From a virus: a stretch of DNA of 22,529 bases. The position numbers and the translations under genes are program-made. Each line of letters opens with the position of its first letter. The stretch's first letter is position 1. This document shows positions 14,038 to 21,384 of the stretch, in pieces. The notes under the pieces are model-generated. The model was not told the origin of the DNA. It searched no databases and was given only the letters and a program-made list of their open reading frames with translations. The stretch covers positions 1 through 22,529 of IMG/VR virus record IMGVR_UViG_3300042197_001045. One strand, 5' to 3'.

Positions 14038-14231
14038 TATTTTTTCTTCGTTTCTACTCTTTTACGCATTACTTTATTAAATTGCGCATCTACATCAAAC
14101 ATTGAAATATATTCAACTAACAAGTTCGTAACCAAACTTGAATCTACTACATTTTCTTTCACATATTTTTCAGCACCCTCTAATAGGATTTCAGCAATGC
14201 GAGTTTTGCTGATGGGTTTATTGTTCTTCAT
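14037..14231 (-). CDS. Small hypothetical protein (64 aa)
   Basis: Not recognised. It starts MKNNKPISKTRIAEILLEGAEKYVK and ends with a very basic tail (NKVMRKRVETKKK). The front resembles a small helix pair, as in helix-turn-helix-like bundles, but I see no clear DNA-binding pattern. AGGAGA lies seven bases before the start. It overlaps the previous gene by 14 bases and shares its last base with the helicase start, so it may be translated with the helicase and act with it; that is inference from linkage. Confidence 0.72.
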   Translation of the reverse strand: MKNNKPISKTRIAEILLEGAEKYVKENVVDSSLVTNLLVEYISMFDVDAQFNKVMRKRVETKKK

Positions 14232-14529
14232 ATAATTCTCCTAAATATGATTTAAAGTATTCGTCATTGTCTAAAAGGTCGTCTAACATTCCGTCTAAAT
14301 ACATTTGTTTAATTGTTGAATAAATTGCTTCTCGTTGTTTAGGAGTGTAATTGATATATAAGTTTTCTCTATGAATATAATAGGCAATATCTTTTTCATC
14401 AATTAAAACATCTACTAACGCTTCTTCAGTATCTTTCCACGTTTCACCTGTTTCGGTTATTTCTCCACCACGAACTTCCTTTTGAATTATTATCTTTTTT
14501 GCTAGCATTGGCATTTTGTTTTTCGGCAT
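14218..14529 (-). CDS. Hypothetical protein (103 aa), overlapping start
   Basis: Not recognised. Front: MPKNKMPMLAKKIIIQKEVRGG; the rest is acidic and helical (LVDVLIDEKDIAYYIHRE, TPKQREAIYSTIKQMYLDGMLDDLLDND). It overlaps the 80-residue gene by 86 bases in another frame. The ATG at 14529 has AAAGGGA nearby. In-frame ATGs at 14514 and 14508 are alternatives. The first two ATGs lie in copies of a 15-base tandem repeat, so the front may be a recent addition. Confidence 0.7.
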   Translation of the reverse strand: MPKNKMPMLAKKIIIQKEVRGGEITETGETWKDTEEALVDVLIDEKDIAYYIHRENLYINYTPKQREAIYSTIKQMYLDGMLDDLLDNDEYFKSYLGELYEEQ

Positions 14530-14686
14530 TTTGTTTTTCCCTTTCTTTTGCGATTGTTATAATCGCTGATTCATATTCATTTACAATGTGTTGTAATTTA
14601 GTAAGATTTTCTTTTGTTACGGTTTTTCTTTTTTGCCATACTTTTAACCACTCCTTTAAAAATTTATAAACTTCTTCTAAAGTCAT
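14444..14686 (-). CDS. Hypothetical protein with K/N-rich tail (80 aa)
   Basis: Not recognised. Residues 1-50 form an amphipathic helical unit (TLEEVYKFLKEWLKVWQKRKTVTKENL, then HIVNEYESAIITIAKERE). The tail is low-complexity (QNAEKQNANASKKDNNSKG, then SSWWRNNRNR), partly coded by a 15-base tandem repeat (NAEKQ repeated). The start overlaps the stop of the upstream MNIFVLD-family gene by four bases. The tail shares its DNA with the start of the 103-residue gene in another frame. Confidence 0.7.
   Translation of the reverse strand: MTLEEVYKFLKEWLKVWQKRKTVTKENLTKLQHIVNEYESAIITIAKEREKQNAEKQNANASKKDNNSKGSSWWRNNRNR
14510..14539. repeat. 15-base tandem duplication
   Basis: GGCATTTTGTTTTTC occurs twice in direct tandem (14510-14524 and 14525-14539). 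It lies in the overlap of two genes: in one frame it duplicates five residues, in the other it duplicates an ATG start codon and its surroundings. Confidence 0.85.
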
Positions 14687-15153
14687 AATTCATCTACAAC
14701 AAAACTTGGTATGTTTCCTGTCCAATAAAATAAATGTTTTTTCTCGTATAAGTAATAATTACGATAAGATTTTACAGGGTCATTAGTTTTATATTGGTCG
14801 GGCATAGCAAGTGCAAAAGGAGTAAATTCAGTTTTTAATATGTTAGGCATTATGGTTAGGTGTTTTATTAATGTTTCACATTTATGATGTTTTTTAAATC
14901 TTGTTTCATATTCTTTTAATAAAGCGACAAACAAACCAAGCAACCACATATAATTTAATTGACTTTCTCTTGCCCACTTTGTGCAAGGATGATTTTTGTA
15001 TGCAGTTTTATATACATTAGGATTTGGTCCGTCAATAATTTGATGAGCAGTAGAAAGCATTTGTGCAGATTCTACAATCATTTTTCTAACGTGTTTGTCC
15101 GTATGATATTTTGCTGCTATATTTGGGTCAGTATCCAATACAAAGATGTTCAT
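14683..15153 (-). CDS. MNIFVLD-family phage protein (156 aa)
   Basis: The start MNIFVLDTDPNIAAKYHTDKHVRKMIVESAQMLSTAH is a pattern I know from proteins of T4-like, marine and other large phages. Its D-K-H-V-x-K-M-x-x-E-x-x-Q-x-L-S core resembles the pyrimidine-dimer glycosylase (Pyr_excise) group, so a DNA-repair role is possible but unproven. A conserved HPCTKWARES and a late P-x-x-x-Y-R-x-Y-Y-x-x-x-K segment (DPVKSYRNYYLYEKKH) complete the family pattern. The first gene after a promoter at 15184-15212, with an AGGAGG ribosome binding site followed by a run of seven G. Confidence 0.8.
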   Translation of the reverse strand: MNIFVLDTDPNIAAKYHTDKHVRKMIVESAQMLSTAHQIIDGPNPNVYKTAYKNHPCTKWARESQLNYMWLLGLFVALLKEYETRFKKHHKCETLIKHLTIMPNILKTEFTPFALAMPDQYKTNDPVKSYRNYYLYEKKHLFYWTGNIPSFVVDEL

Positions 15154-15176
15154 ATGTTGTCCCCCCCTCCTTTCCT

Positions 15177-15196
15177 TATCAATATATTAACATATG
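15177..15196. repeat. Copy 2 of 20-base promoter element
   Basis: TATCAATATATTAACATATG, identical to 12668-12687, in the 45-base gap between the RecU-like and MNIFVLD genes. Confidence 0.7.
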
Positions 15197-15212
15197 CGCT
15201 ACATCTTTACCA
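15184..15212 (-). promoter_or_regulatory. Extended -10 promoter before MNIFVLD gene
   Basis: TAATAT (15189-15184 on the minus strand) with TG one base upstream and a poor -35 (TGGTAA, 15212-15207) 17 bases away. The same 20-base element (15177-15196) occurs in the promoter at 12675-12703, which supports a shared early-type promoter. Confidence 0.5.
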
Positions 15213-15564
15213 TTTGGTTTTTGTTAATTTTTTGTAATCCCAAGAACTCTAACTGCTTAATCTTTTTGTATGGGAGTAGATAAAACTCATTTTCAATATG
15301 AACTGCTAACCCACAGGTATCAGTTCCTTTTGCTAACAACATATCAAACGCTGTTCGTTGATTGGGTTCAATTCGCGATAGTGGAAAATAATTATCTTCA
15401 AGATTTTTAATATCTAAAAACCAAGTAACATTTCCCTTTGTCATAATTGCATCAAAAGGTTGCCCGTTTTGATTATACGATAGTAAATGAATCCACCAAC
15501 CCTGACCATACATATACTGAGCAAATTGTTTTTCGGTTTGATTACCGATTTGTTTGTTATTCAC
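15199..15564 (-). CDS. RecU-like Holliday junction resolvase
   Basis: 121 residues, shorter than cellular RecU. It likely cuts branched DNA made during phage replication or recombination. The nuclease fold is supported by E11 in a GNQTEKQFAQYM helix, QPFDAI (D38), FLDIKN (D51, K53) and SRIEPNQ at 63-69, followed by KGTDTCGLAVHI. This matches the E...D...D-x-K...Q order of RecU-type PD-(D/E)XK enzymes. The start is GTG at 15564 with GAGGT seven bases upstream, which lies in the end of the primase gene. VRR-NUC-like nucleases are the alternative. Confidence 0.75.
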   Translation of the reverse strand: MNNKQIGNQTEKQFAQYMYGQGWWIHLLSYNQNGQPFDAIMTKGNVTWFLDIKNLEDNYFPLSRIEPNQRTAFDMLLAKGTDTCGLAVHIENEFYLLPYKKIKQLEFLGLQKINKNQMVKM

Positions 15565-15566
15565 GT

Positions 15567-17822
15567 TTATACCTCAAATTTATTATACCGATACGCTGTA
15601 TCGTCTTTCTTTAATCGCAGGTTTAAATAAACTACACCTTGCGATTTTCTTGTTTTCTCAAAACGTTTCGCCATTTCTTTTCCAAATCTTGTAAGAGGCA
15701 TAATATATTCGTTTCCCTTTTTTGCCCAATCGTTATAAGCGAGATAAACGTCAGTAGCATTTGCTTCCCAACCCATAACTTGTTGGCACATATCTTCTAC
15801 AAAGGAATTAATAATATCCATATCATTACGATATTCTTGTGTTGCGTCTTCTACAATCTTTGGACTTTCTAATCCTTCTTTTAACCACAACATACAACCA
15901 TTGATTGCCCAATTAATTATTTTTCCTAATTCTCTTAAAAGTTTATTGGTCAAATCTTTATCTTGTTGTGCTTTAGGCAACTTCATTTCAAAAGGTATCA
16001 ATCTAATTCTTCTCCAAATACCTTGGTCGGTGCCACGAATAACAGGACGATAGTTTGTTGCTAACCAAATCTTAAACTCAGGTCTAAATTCAAATTCTTT
16101 TCCGTATAAAAACCGAGCAGTTATTTTATCTCCACCTGTAAGTTGTTTTACTAAACCTTCATTGAATTTACTGCCCTCGTTTGGTTCTCCTGTCGTAACC
16201 ATTCTTGCTCCTTTTAATCTTGCTAAGTCGCTGCTTCCACCTGAACCATTGTTTCGGTGATTTAATAAAGTATCAACTTGAGCATTGACGGCATAATCTC
16301 CAAGCATTGCACTAACCACATCTAAAAATACTGACTTACCATTAGCACCTTCTCCAAAACATATAAACATACATTGTTCTTTTATAGAACCAGTCATTGT
16401 ATATCCTATTGCTTTTTGGACAAACTTAATTAACTCTTTATCTCCATTAAATATCTCGTTCAAAAACTTTAACCACAACACAGGTTCTCCATCCACAATT
16501 TCTACATCGCTTATTTTACTCATCATTTGAGATTTTTCGTGAGGTATAATTCTACCCGAACTTAAATCTACAATTCCTGAGTTTGTATTAAAATATTTTT
16601 TATTCTTATCAAAATCAGCGTTAGTGCAAGGAACACTTCCAAGATGTATGCTTTCTCTAAGCATTGCTTCTTTTCCGCGAGATGAAAAAGCGTGTTGAAC
16701 ATTCTTCATTTTTGCTTTTTGTAATTCCTTGTCGTCCTCACTCATAGCATCTTTCTTCATTTCTCCGATAACTATTTCAGACATTTTCTTATGAGATAAC
16801 TCGGTATCGTGTTTCCAACGATTACCTGTCCATATCATATATTGTTTGTTATCAAAATTGTATTTCAGTTGTTCGCCATATCTATCGACAAAGCGACGAG
16901 CATTACCTGTATCGTTTAATTCATATTCAGTAGATGAACCAAAAATTACTTCGCCTGTTTGAGCGTTAATCGTTACTCCTGAATCGTTATGCGATTTGTT
17001 ATATACATCTTTTGTTTTATTACAAGCGTTCTCTATGGTTATTGCTCCGTAAGTAGTTCCGTTTTGTTTTCGTTCCCACTTGCTACGCATAAGACCACTC
17101 AATCTAAAAATTCTATCCATTTGCATTTTATTTTTTCCTGTCCAAAATGCTAACAAGAAACAAAACGCCATATCGGCTTCGCTTTGACTTGGATAAACTC
17201 CTTGCCAATTTCCAGCAAATAATAAACTAAACAAGGAACCATTTTTACTATTCCCTGCTTTCTTTATAACTTCATTGTCTTCTAAATCTACAACTTCAAC
17301 ATCTACTGATTGCACTACATATTTAATTCCTAAATATTTGTTGTGTAAAATTTCTATTTCTTTCGTGCAATCTTTTATGTCTGCAATATTTACTGAATCG
17401 CCGGTCATTACAAAAAATCTATTTGAGTCATACATCTCAATTCCATTCTTGCGTCTTGAACCTTCTGGCAATTTACCCTTACATATAATGTGTATCCCTA
17501 AACCACTTTGAGATATTTCAGTATATGAATTTAATGTAGATATAAATTCTACTTTTAATTCATCGGTTGGATTATCCAAGTCCACGCCAAAATAAGGAGA
17601 TTGAAACATAAACCCAATTCCTGCAAGTTTATATTTATCTACACCTTTTATTGCATTTTCAAACGAACTCCAAGTATTAGGATTGTTCGCCATTGCATTA
17701 GAACCCGTAATAGGGTTTATTGGTATCTTGGTTGTTTTACCATTATCAAGAGTTATCTTCTTCCAACAAACCCAATTATTCAGTTCTCTTAATTCTAATG
17801 GGATATTAAGAAAGTTCACCAT
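15567..17822 (-). CDS. Primase-polymerase / SF3 helicase
   Basis: 751 residues: a two-part replication protein that makes primers and unwinds DNA at the fork. The N-terminal archaeo-eukaryotic primase-like domain has GVDLDN (D81, D83), SGLGIHI (H111) and NRFFVMTG (about 134-141), the three catalytic motifs of PrimPol enzymes such as the NrS-1 type. A linker region (about 190-400) follows. The SF3 (D5/P4-type) helicase has Walker A GEGANGKS at 490-497, ARMVTTGEPNEG as the B region, and FKIWLATNYRP with sensor, then DQGIWRRIRLIPF. No separate DNA polymerase is in the window. The upstream SSB-like gene ends one base before. Confidence 0.92.
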   Translation of the reverse strand: MVNFLNIPLELRELNNWVCWKKITLDNGKTTKIPINPITGSNAMANNPNTWSSFENAIKGVDKYKLAGIGFMFQSPYFGVDLDNPTDELKVEFISTLNSYTEISQSGLGIHIICKGKLPEGSRRKNGIEMYDSNRFFVMTGDSVNIADIKDCTKEIEILHNKYLGIKYVVQSVDVEVVDLEDNEVIKKAGNSKNGSLFSLLFAGNWQGVYPSQSEADMAFCFLLAFWTGKNKMQMDRIFRLSGLMRSKWERKQNGTTYGAITIENACNKTKDVYNKSHNDSGVTINAQTGEVIFGSSTEYELNDTGNARRFVDRYGEQLKYNFDNKQYMIWTGNRWKHDTELSHKKMSEIVIGEMKKDAMSEDDKELQKAKMKNVQHAFSSRGKEAMLRESIHLGSVPCTNADFDKNKKYFNTNSGIVDLSSGRIIPHEKSQMMSKISDVEIVDGEPVLWLKFLNEIFNGDKELIKFVQKAIGYTMTGSIKEQCMFICFGEGANGKSVFLDVVSAMLGDYAVNAQVDTLLNHRNNGSGGSSDLARLKGARMVTTGEPNEGSKFNEGLVKQLTGGDKITARFLYGKEFEFRPEFKIWLATNYRPVIRGTDQGIWRRIRLIPFEMKLPKAQQDKDLTNKLLRELGKIINWAINGCMLWLKEGLESPKIVEDATQEYRNDMDIINSFVEDMCQQVMGWEANATDVYLAYNDWAKKGNEYIMPLTRFGKEMAKRFEKTRKSQGVVYLNLRLKKDDTAYRYNKFEV

Positions 17823-17823
17823 A

Positions 17824-18315
17824 TTAAAATGGTAAATCTTCGTCTAATTTAGGGGTTCCCTTGCTTACGGGTTTTTGACCCTCGTTTGAAGGGGTATTGC
17901 TGACCTTTTGGGAGGGGTTGTGGGTATGACGATAGTAAATAACCCTATTAACTTCTTCCCCTCTGTAATCGTCCATTTCGACCGTTATTTTGAGGATTAG
18001 ATAGGAACCCTTCAGGTCTTCCAAAAGACCTGAAATATCGTCATAGGTCTTTCCATTCTCAATATCTTGAGTTCTAAGTAGAAGATTTAAGCGTTTTCTA
18101 TTAAAGAAGGCAGGGTTTTCTTTTTCTTTCCAAATGTCTTCAAACACAATGCGACCTTTGGATTCTTGCTCAACGTCTTCACGAATTTTATACTTTAAAG
18201 AAATCTTTTCTTTTCCGTTTGGTGTGGTTTTGACTGATGCTTCTTGTATCATCACTTCATATTCACCTGATTTAATTAAACCATAGGCACTATTCTTGTC
18301 GTATGTGTAACTCAT
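17824..18315 (-). CDS. DUF669-type single-stranded DNA-binding-like protein
   Basis: 163 residues from the ATG at 18315, which has a strong GGAGGA; an upstream ATG at 18372 would overlap the nuclease gene and lacks a ribosome binding site. The core (GEYEVMIQEASVKTTPNGKEKISLKYKIRED, then GRIVFEDIW and FFNRKRLNLLLRTQDIENG) matches phage DUF669 proteins. The C-terminus DEDLPF is the acidic tip by which SSB proteins recruit partners. It lies between exonuclease and primase genes, as expected for an SSB role in recombination and replication. Binding is inferred, not shown. Confidence 0.85.
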   Translation of the reverse strand: MSYTYDKNSAYGLIKSGEYEVMIQEASVKTTPNGKEKISLKYKIREDVEQESKGRIVFEDIWKEKENPAFFNRKRLNLLLRTQDIENGKTYDDISGLLEDLKGSYLILKITVEMDDYRGEEVNRVIYYRHTHNPSQKVSNTPSNEGQKPVSKGTPKLDEDLPF

Positions 18316-18331
18316 TTTATTTTCCTCCGAG

Positions 18332-18940
18332 TTATTCTTGTTTTGCTTTCCAAAACATTTTATATATTTCAAATAGGTTTCGTTCTTTTAACCAATTAAA
18401 GAATTGTTGTATCATTGGTTCTATTGGTTTCGCTTCGTCTCGTCTATAAGTTTCAAAGTATGTATGATTTCCGTCATTAATAATATAAGTAAATTCTTTT
18501 GCTTCAGGAACCATAGCGAGATAAAAGTGATGTTGATAAGCGTTTAGATATTTTGGCGCTTCATATTTACTCACACGTTTGATATCGTAAATCTTCCCTG
18601 CCTTTAGAATATCTAATTTTCCATAAACTAAAACTTCTAATCCATCTACTTTAATATCTTTTGTTGCTACTGCTTGGTATATACCTCCTCTAATTAAGTC
18701 GGTAATTCCTTCTACGTTTCCTTCCAAACATTCTTTTTCAAAATCTAACCCTCGTTGCATAAAGAAATTTGGTGGAGTATAAATTTTTTGTAGAGAGTTT
18801 AGAAAGTCAGTATATGATGAATCATAATATTCATCATCTACTTCAAATAAGTAAGACCAAGAGTTTAACAACGATTGAGTTATATAAACTTTAGGTTCAG
18901 TTGCCAACATTTTGTATATATCTTCCTTCATTTTTAGCAT
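18332..18940 (-). CDS. PD-(D/E)XK exonuclease (RecB/Cas4-like)
   Basis: 202 residues from 18940; a start at residue 11 (18910), preceded by AAGGA 13 bases away, is also possible and would reduce the overlap with the upstream gene from 44 to 14 bases. Motifs: GLDFEKE (E68/E70), VYGKLDIL (D110), IYDIKRV (D119, K121) and YQHHFYLAM (Q136), in the order of RecB-type PD-(D/E)XK nucleases. With the Sak4-like protein upstream and the SSB-like protein downstream it forms a likely single-strand annealing recombination module, making 3' tails at breaks. Confidence 0.85.
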   Translation of the reverse strand: MLKMKEDIYKMLATEPKVYITQSLLNSWSYLFEVDDEYYDSSYTDFLNSLQKIYTPPNFFMQRGLDFEKECLEGNVEGITDLIRGGIYQAVATKDIKVDGLEVLVYGKLDILKAGKIYDIKRVSKYEAPKYLNAYQHHFYLAMVPEAKEFTYIINDGNHTYFETYRRDEAKPIEPMIQQFFNWLKERNLFEIYKMFWKAKQE

Positions 18941-19832
18941 AGACCAAATTTAATTGCTTCGCTTTTTCGTGAAGTTGTAATTTTAATTCTCTTTCACTAG
19001 TCAATGCGTGTTCGGTCGTTTTGATGCGTTCAACTAAGTCATTGATATTTTGTTCGTTAGTTGCTTTTTGAATTAACTGAACTAACAACATTGCTTTATC
19101 ATACACATCTTGTTCTTTACTTTGAGCGACAACTTCTTTTTGTAAGTCATCAATCATTTTATTAAACAAGTCGGTTAAGAAAGTATTGGGTTGTCCTTCT
19201 TTTAATTCAGGTATAGTATATGTTCCACGAATTCCGTGTGTCCCCTTGGCGTAATATTTTTCACAATTGGAGAAACCGATGATTCGATTCTTTCCATTCA
19301 TTTCGATAAATCCACCGAGGTCCATAACTTGCCAAATATTATCACGAGTAGAACCTTCAACTAAAATTCTTAACTTAGCATTATCTCCGTCTCGTTCTTC
19401 TTTAGCGTGGAAGATAACCACAATGTGTTTGTTTAAGGTTTCAATCATTTTCATAAACTCAGTAAATTTACGACTGACCGCTCCCCAACCTGCTAAAGAT
19501 AATGAACCATCTTTTTGACCATTCTTAGTATTTTCCAAAATCACTTTTGGTTTTAATAAGTCAAGCAATTTTCCTCCTGTATCAATAACTATTGTATCAT
19601 AGTTTGTTAAATCATTAGAAGTTAAATCGTTTTGTAGTTCATCATAATCTTCGGCGAGAATTACGTCCTTGCGATAACGCGCTTCAACTCTATCTACTCC
19701 TTTGTCTAAATCAATAAGTAATGGGCGAGGCGCTGATAGTCCAAGCGTTGTCTTTCCAATACCTGGATATCCACTAATAATCATCTTAATCTTTTTAGAA
19801 CTGAAATCTAATTGATTTGGTTTTTTAAGCAT
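18897..19832 (-). CDS. Sak4-like RecA-fold recombination ATPase
   Basis: 311 residues. Phage AAA_24/Sak4 proteins are short RecA-like ATPases that help strand annealing. Visible: MIISGYPGIGKTTLGL (Walker A at 21-29), PLLIDLDKGVDRV, TIVIDTGG (Walker B near 81-86), HIVVIFHAKEE and a GGFIEMNGKNRIIGF strand pair. The last 90 residues are helical and may mediate partner contacts. The start has a good GGAGG. It overlaps the upstream gene by eight bases. Linked SSB-like and exonuclease genes support the call. Confidence 0.87.
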   Translation of the reverse strand: MLKKPNQLDFSSKKIKMIISGYPGIGKTTLGLSAPRPLLIDLDKGVDRVEARYRKDVILAEDYDELQNDLTSNDLTNYDTIVIDTGGKLLDLLKPKVILENTKNGQKDGSLSLAGWGAVSRKFTEFMKMIETLNKHIVVIFHAKEERDGDNAKLRILVEGSTRDNIWQVMDLGGFIEMNGKNRIIGFSNCEKYYAKGTHGIRGTYTIPELKEGQPNTFLTDLFNKMIDDLQKEVVAQSKEQDVYDKAMLLVQLIQKATNEQNINDLVERIKTTEHALTSERELKLQLHEKAKQLNLVYAKNEGRYIQNVGN

Positions 19833-20199
19833 CGTGTTTTCCTCCTTCTTGCTTTACTTCAACCTTTTCTTCCTTTTCTTCTTTTTCTTTTTTTTGACCA
19901 AATTCTTTTGAGACCGCTTGTTGTAGTTCTCCGAACGAACCATTCAATGCGTCTAATAATTTCTTAATAACAAAAATATCAAAATTTGATTCTACATTTG
20001 GAAATTCAATGTTGATTGATTTTAAAATTGATTGAACAATTTGTAATCCTTCACGAACTGCAATGCGACCTTGTCCGCGAATTTTTAAATTGGTTGTTTC
20101 CGAATCCATTCCATCGACAACTGCAACGATTGCTCCGTCACAAGGTTGGTTGATATTTAAATCTAATTCCTTTAACATCTCTAATAAAGTTTTCTTCAT
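19825..20199 (-). CDS. Hypothetical protein with charged tail (124 aa)
   Basis: Not recognised. Residues 1-95 look folded: MKKTLLEMLKELDLNINQPCDG, then AIVAVVDGMDSETTNLKIRGQGRIAV and a helical REGLQIVQSILKSI. The end is a run of lysine and glutamate (KKEKEEKEEKVEVKQEGG), likely disordered. It lies between the regulator and the Sak4-like ATPase, with good ribosome binding. It may be an accessory protein of the recombination module; that rests on linkage only. Confidence 0.75.
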   Translation of the reverse strand: MKKTLLEMLKELDLNINQPCDGAIVAVVDGMDSETTNLKIRGQGRIAVREGLQIVQSILKSINIEFPNVESNFDIFVIKKLLDALNGSFGELQQAVSKEFGQKKEKEEKEEKVEVKQEGGKHDA

Positions 20200-20219
20200 A
20201 AATCCTCCTTTGGATTTTT

Positions 20220-20459
20220 TTATTGTGTTTCAAATTTCTTAATTGCTTCTCTCATATCAGTATAAGTCAGTCCGAGTGTTGTAGCAATTTTTTCTATTGC
20301 TTTTCTTCCACCGGTTGTGTGTCCATTCTCAATCAACGAAAGCGTTACTCGAGAGATTCCACTTTGTTCGGCAAGTTCTTGGATTGACTTGTTAGCATCC
20401 AATCTTTTCTCTCTAACGAACTTACCGAAAAGCACTTTTACATTTGGGTCATTAGACAT
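20220..20459 (-). CDS. XRE-family helix-turn-helix regulator (79 aa)
   Basis: A single-domain DNA-binding protein: KSIQELAEQSGISRVTLSLIENGHTTGGRKAIEKIATTLGL covers the five-helix XRE fold, with the recognition helix at ISRVTLSLIENG. There is no dimerisation or peptidase extension. It is the first gene after a promoter that carries a symmetric element in its spacer, so it probably represses or tunes its own transcript, which also carries the recombination and replication genes. Strong AAGGAGG before the ATG at 20459. Confidence 0.9.
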   Translation of the reverse strand: MSNDPNVKVLFGKFVREKRLDANKSIQELAEQSGISRVTLSLIENGHTTGGRKAIEKIATTLGLTYTDMREAIKKFETQ

Positions 20460-20484
20460 ATGTTTTCCTCCTTTCCTTATATAT

Positions 20485-20513
20485 ATTATAACACATAGTT
20501 TATGTTATGTGTA
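20485..20513 (-). promoter_or_regulatory. Promoter with operator in spacer, before XRE gene
   Basis: On the minus strand TACACA (20513-20508), 17 bases, then TATAAT (20490-20485), with TG one base before the -10. An inverted repeat ACACATA / TATGTGT (20491-20497 and 20506-20512) fills the spacer with an 8-base centre, a natural operator for the XRE regulator encoded next. Confidence 0.7.
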
Positions 20514-20532
20514 TAACTTTCTAACTTTTTAT

Positions 20533-21384
20533 TTACTTTATATTACCAAATAATTGTTGTAGGTCAGTTTTGATATTAATGTAAATGTAATTATTTGAAA
20601 CTAATTTATCTTGAATTGTTTTATATGCCGATTCGTTAAGACGTTGTAAAATGTAAAGTGGTTTGCCTTTGCCTGAACGATACTGACCTCCGGGCACAGT
20701 TTCTTCCCATCTGAATGAAACGTATCGTAACATTGCAGGATGAGCAATAGGAAACATAAATCGCTTTAAGTCAAATGGTTCCGATTCGTGTTTGCATAAT
20801 AACTTTAATGTTTCTATTACATCATCTCCACTTCCATCCATATGAGTATCCATTGTTTCTACACGAACTCGATATCCATTTGCTTCTAATACTTGTAGTT
20901 CGGCAAGTATTTTACTACCCCATTCAATAATTTCATCAATATCGGTAGAACCTGAATAACCGATATCAATTAAAAAGTGTAGAACTTTGTTTTTCTTTAC
21001 ATCTCGTTTAATTCTAATCATATTAGTAGGGATACCTTTTAAAACGTTAGGTATGTGTGGAACAACTCCGATAACGTTTTGAACTAATTGGTATTTACTT
21101 GGGTTGTTTTGAATTTTGTTCTTCAAAACTTTTTCATAAATTGCTTTTACTTTTGGAAGATGTAAATCCCAACCATTTCTCATAAGTGAGAACGCTTCTT
21201 CTTCCGTAGATACTCCTGTAAAACTTTTAGTTATTTCAGATTTTGGTCTTCCGCGATACGCTTCGTTGTTAGGGCGATTGCGAATAACATCAATCAATTC
21301 GTTTAAAGATTCAAATGTTTCGGTAATCCAATTTACTTGGTTGCTTGTTTTGGTATATTGGATTTTTACTTCGCTTCTAACCAT
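20533..21384 (-). CDS. VWA-like partner of MoxR ATPase
   Basis: 283 residues. The N-terminal half (NWITETFESLNELIDVIRN, FTGVSTEEEAFSLMRNGWD) and the second half (VLHFLIDIGYSGSTDIDEIIEWGSKILAELQVLEANGYRVRVET) fit a phage family that sits beside MoxR-type ATPases and is thought to have a degenerate VWA fold (DUF7192-like, from memory). The metal site D-x-S-x-S is not clean: it reads DIGYSGS. It overlaps the ATPase gene by 19 bases, so the two are likely made together and act as one complex. Substrate unknown. Confidence 0.72.
   Translation of the reverse strand: MVRSEVKIQYTKTSNQVNWITETFESLNELIDVIRNRPNNEAYRGRPKSEITKSFTGVSTEEEAFSLMRNGWDLHLPKVKAIYEKVLKNKIQNNPSKYQLVQNVIGVVPHIPNVLKGIPTNMIRIKRDVKKNKVLHFLIDIGYSGSTDIDEIIEWGSKILAELQVLEANGYRVRVETMDTHMDGSGDDVIETLKLLCKHESEPFDLKRFMFPIAHPAMLRYVSFRWEETVPGGQYRSGKGKPLYILQRLNESAYKTIQDKLVSNNYIYINIKTDLQQLFGNIK

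Noticed and set aside
14492-14500. Programmed frameshift joining the 80- and 103-residue genes at the A6 run
   Set aside because: The second gene is in the +1 frame, whereas an A-AAA-AAG-type slip would give -1. It also has its own ATG and ribosome binding site.
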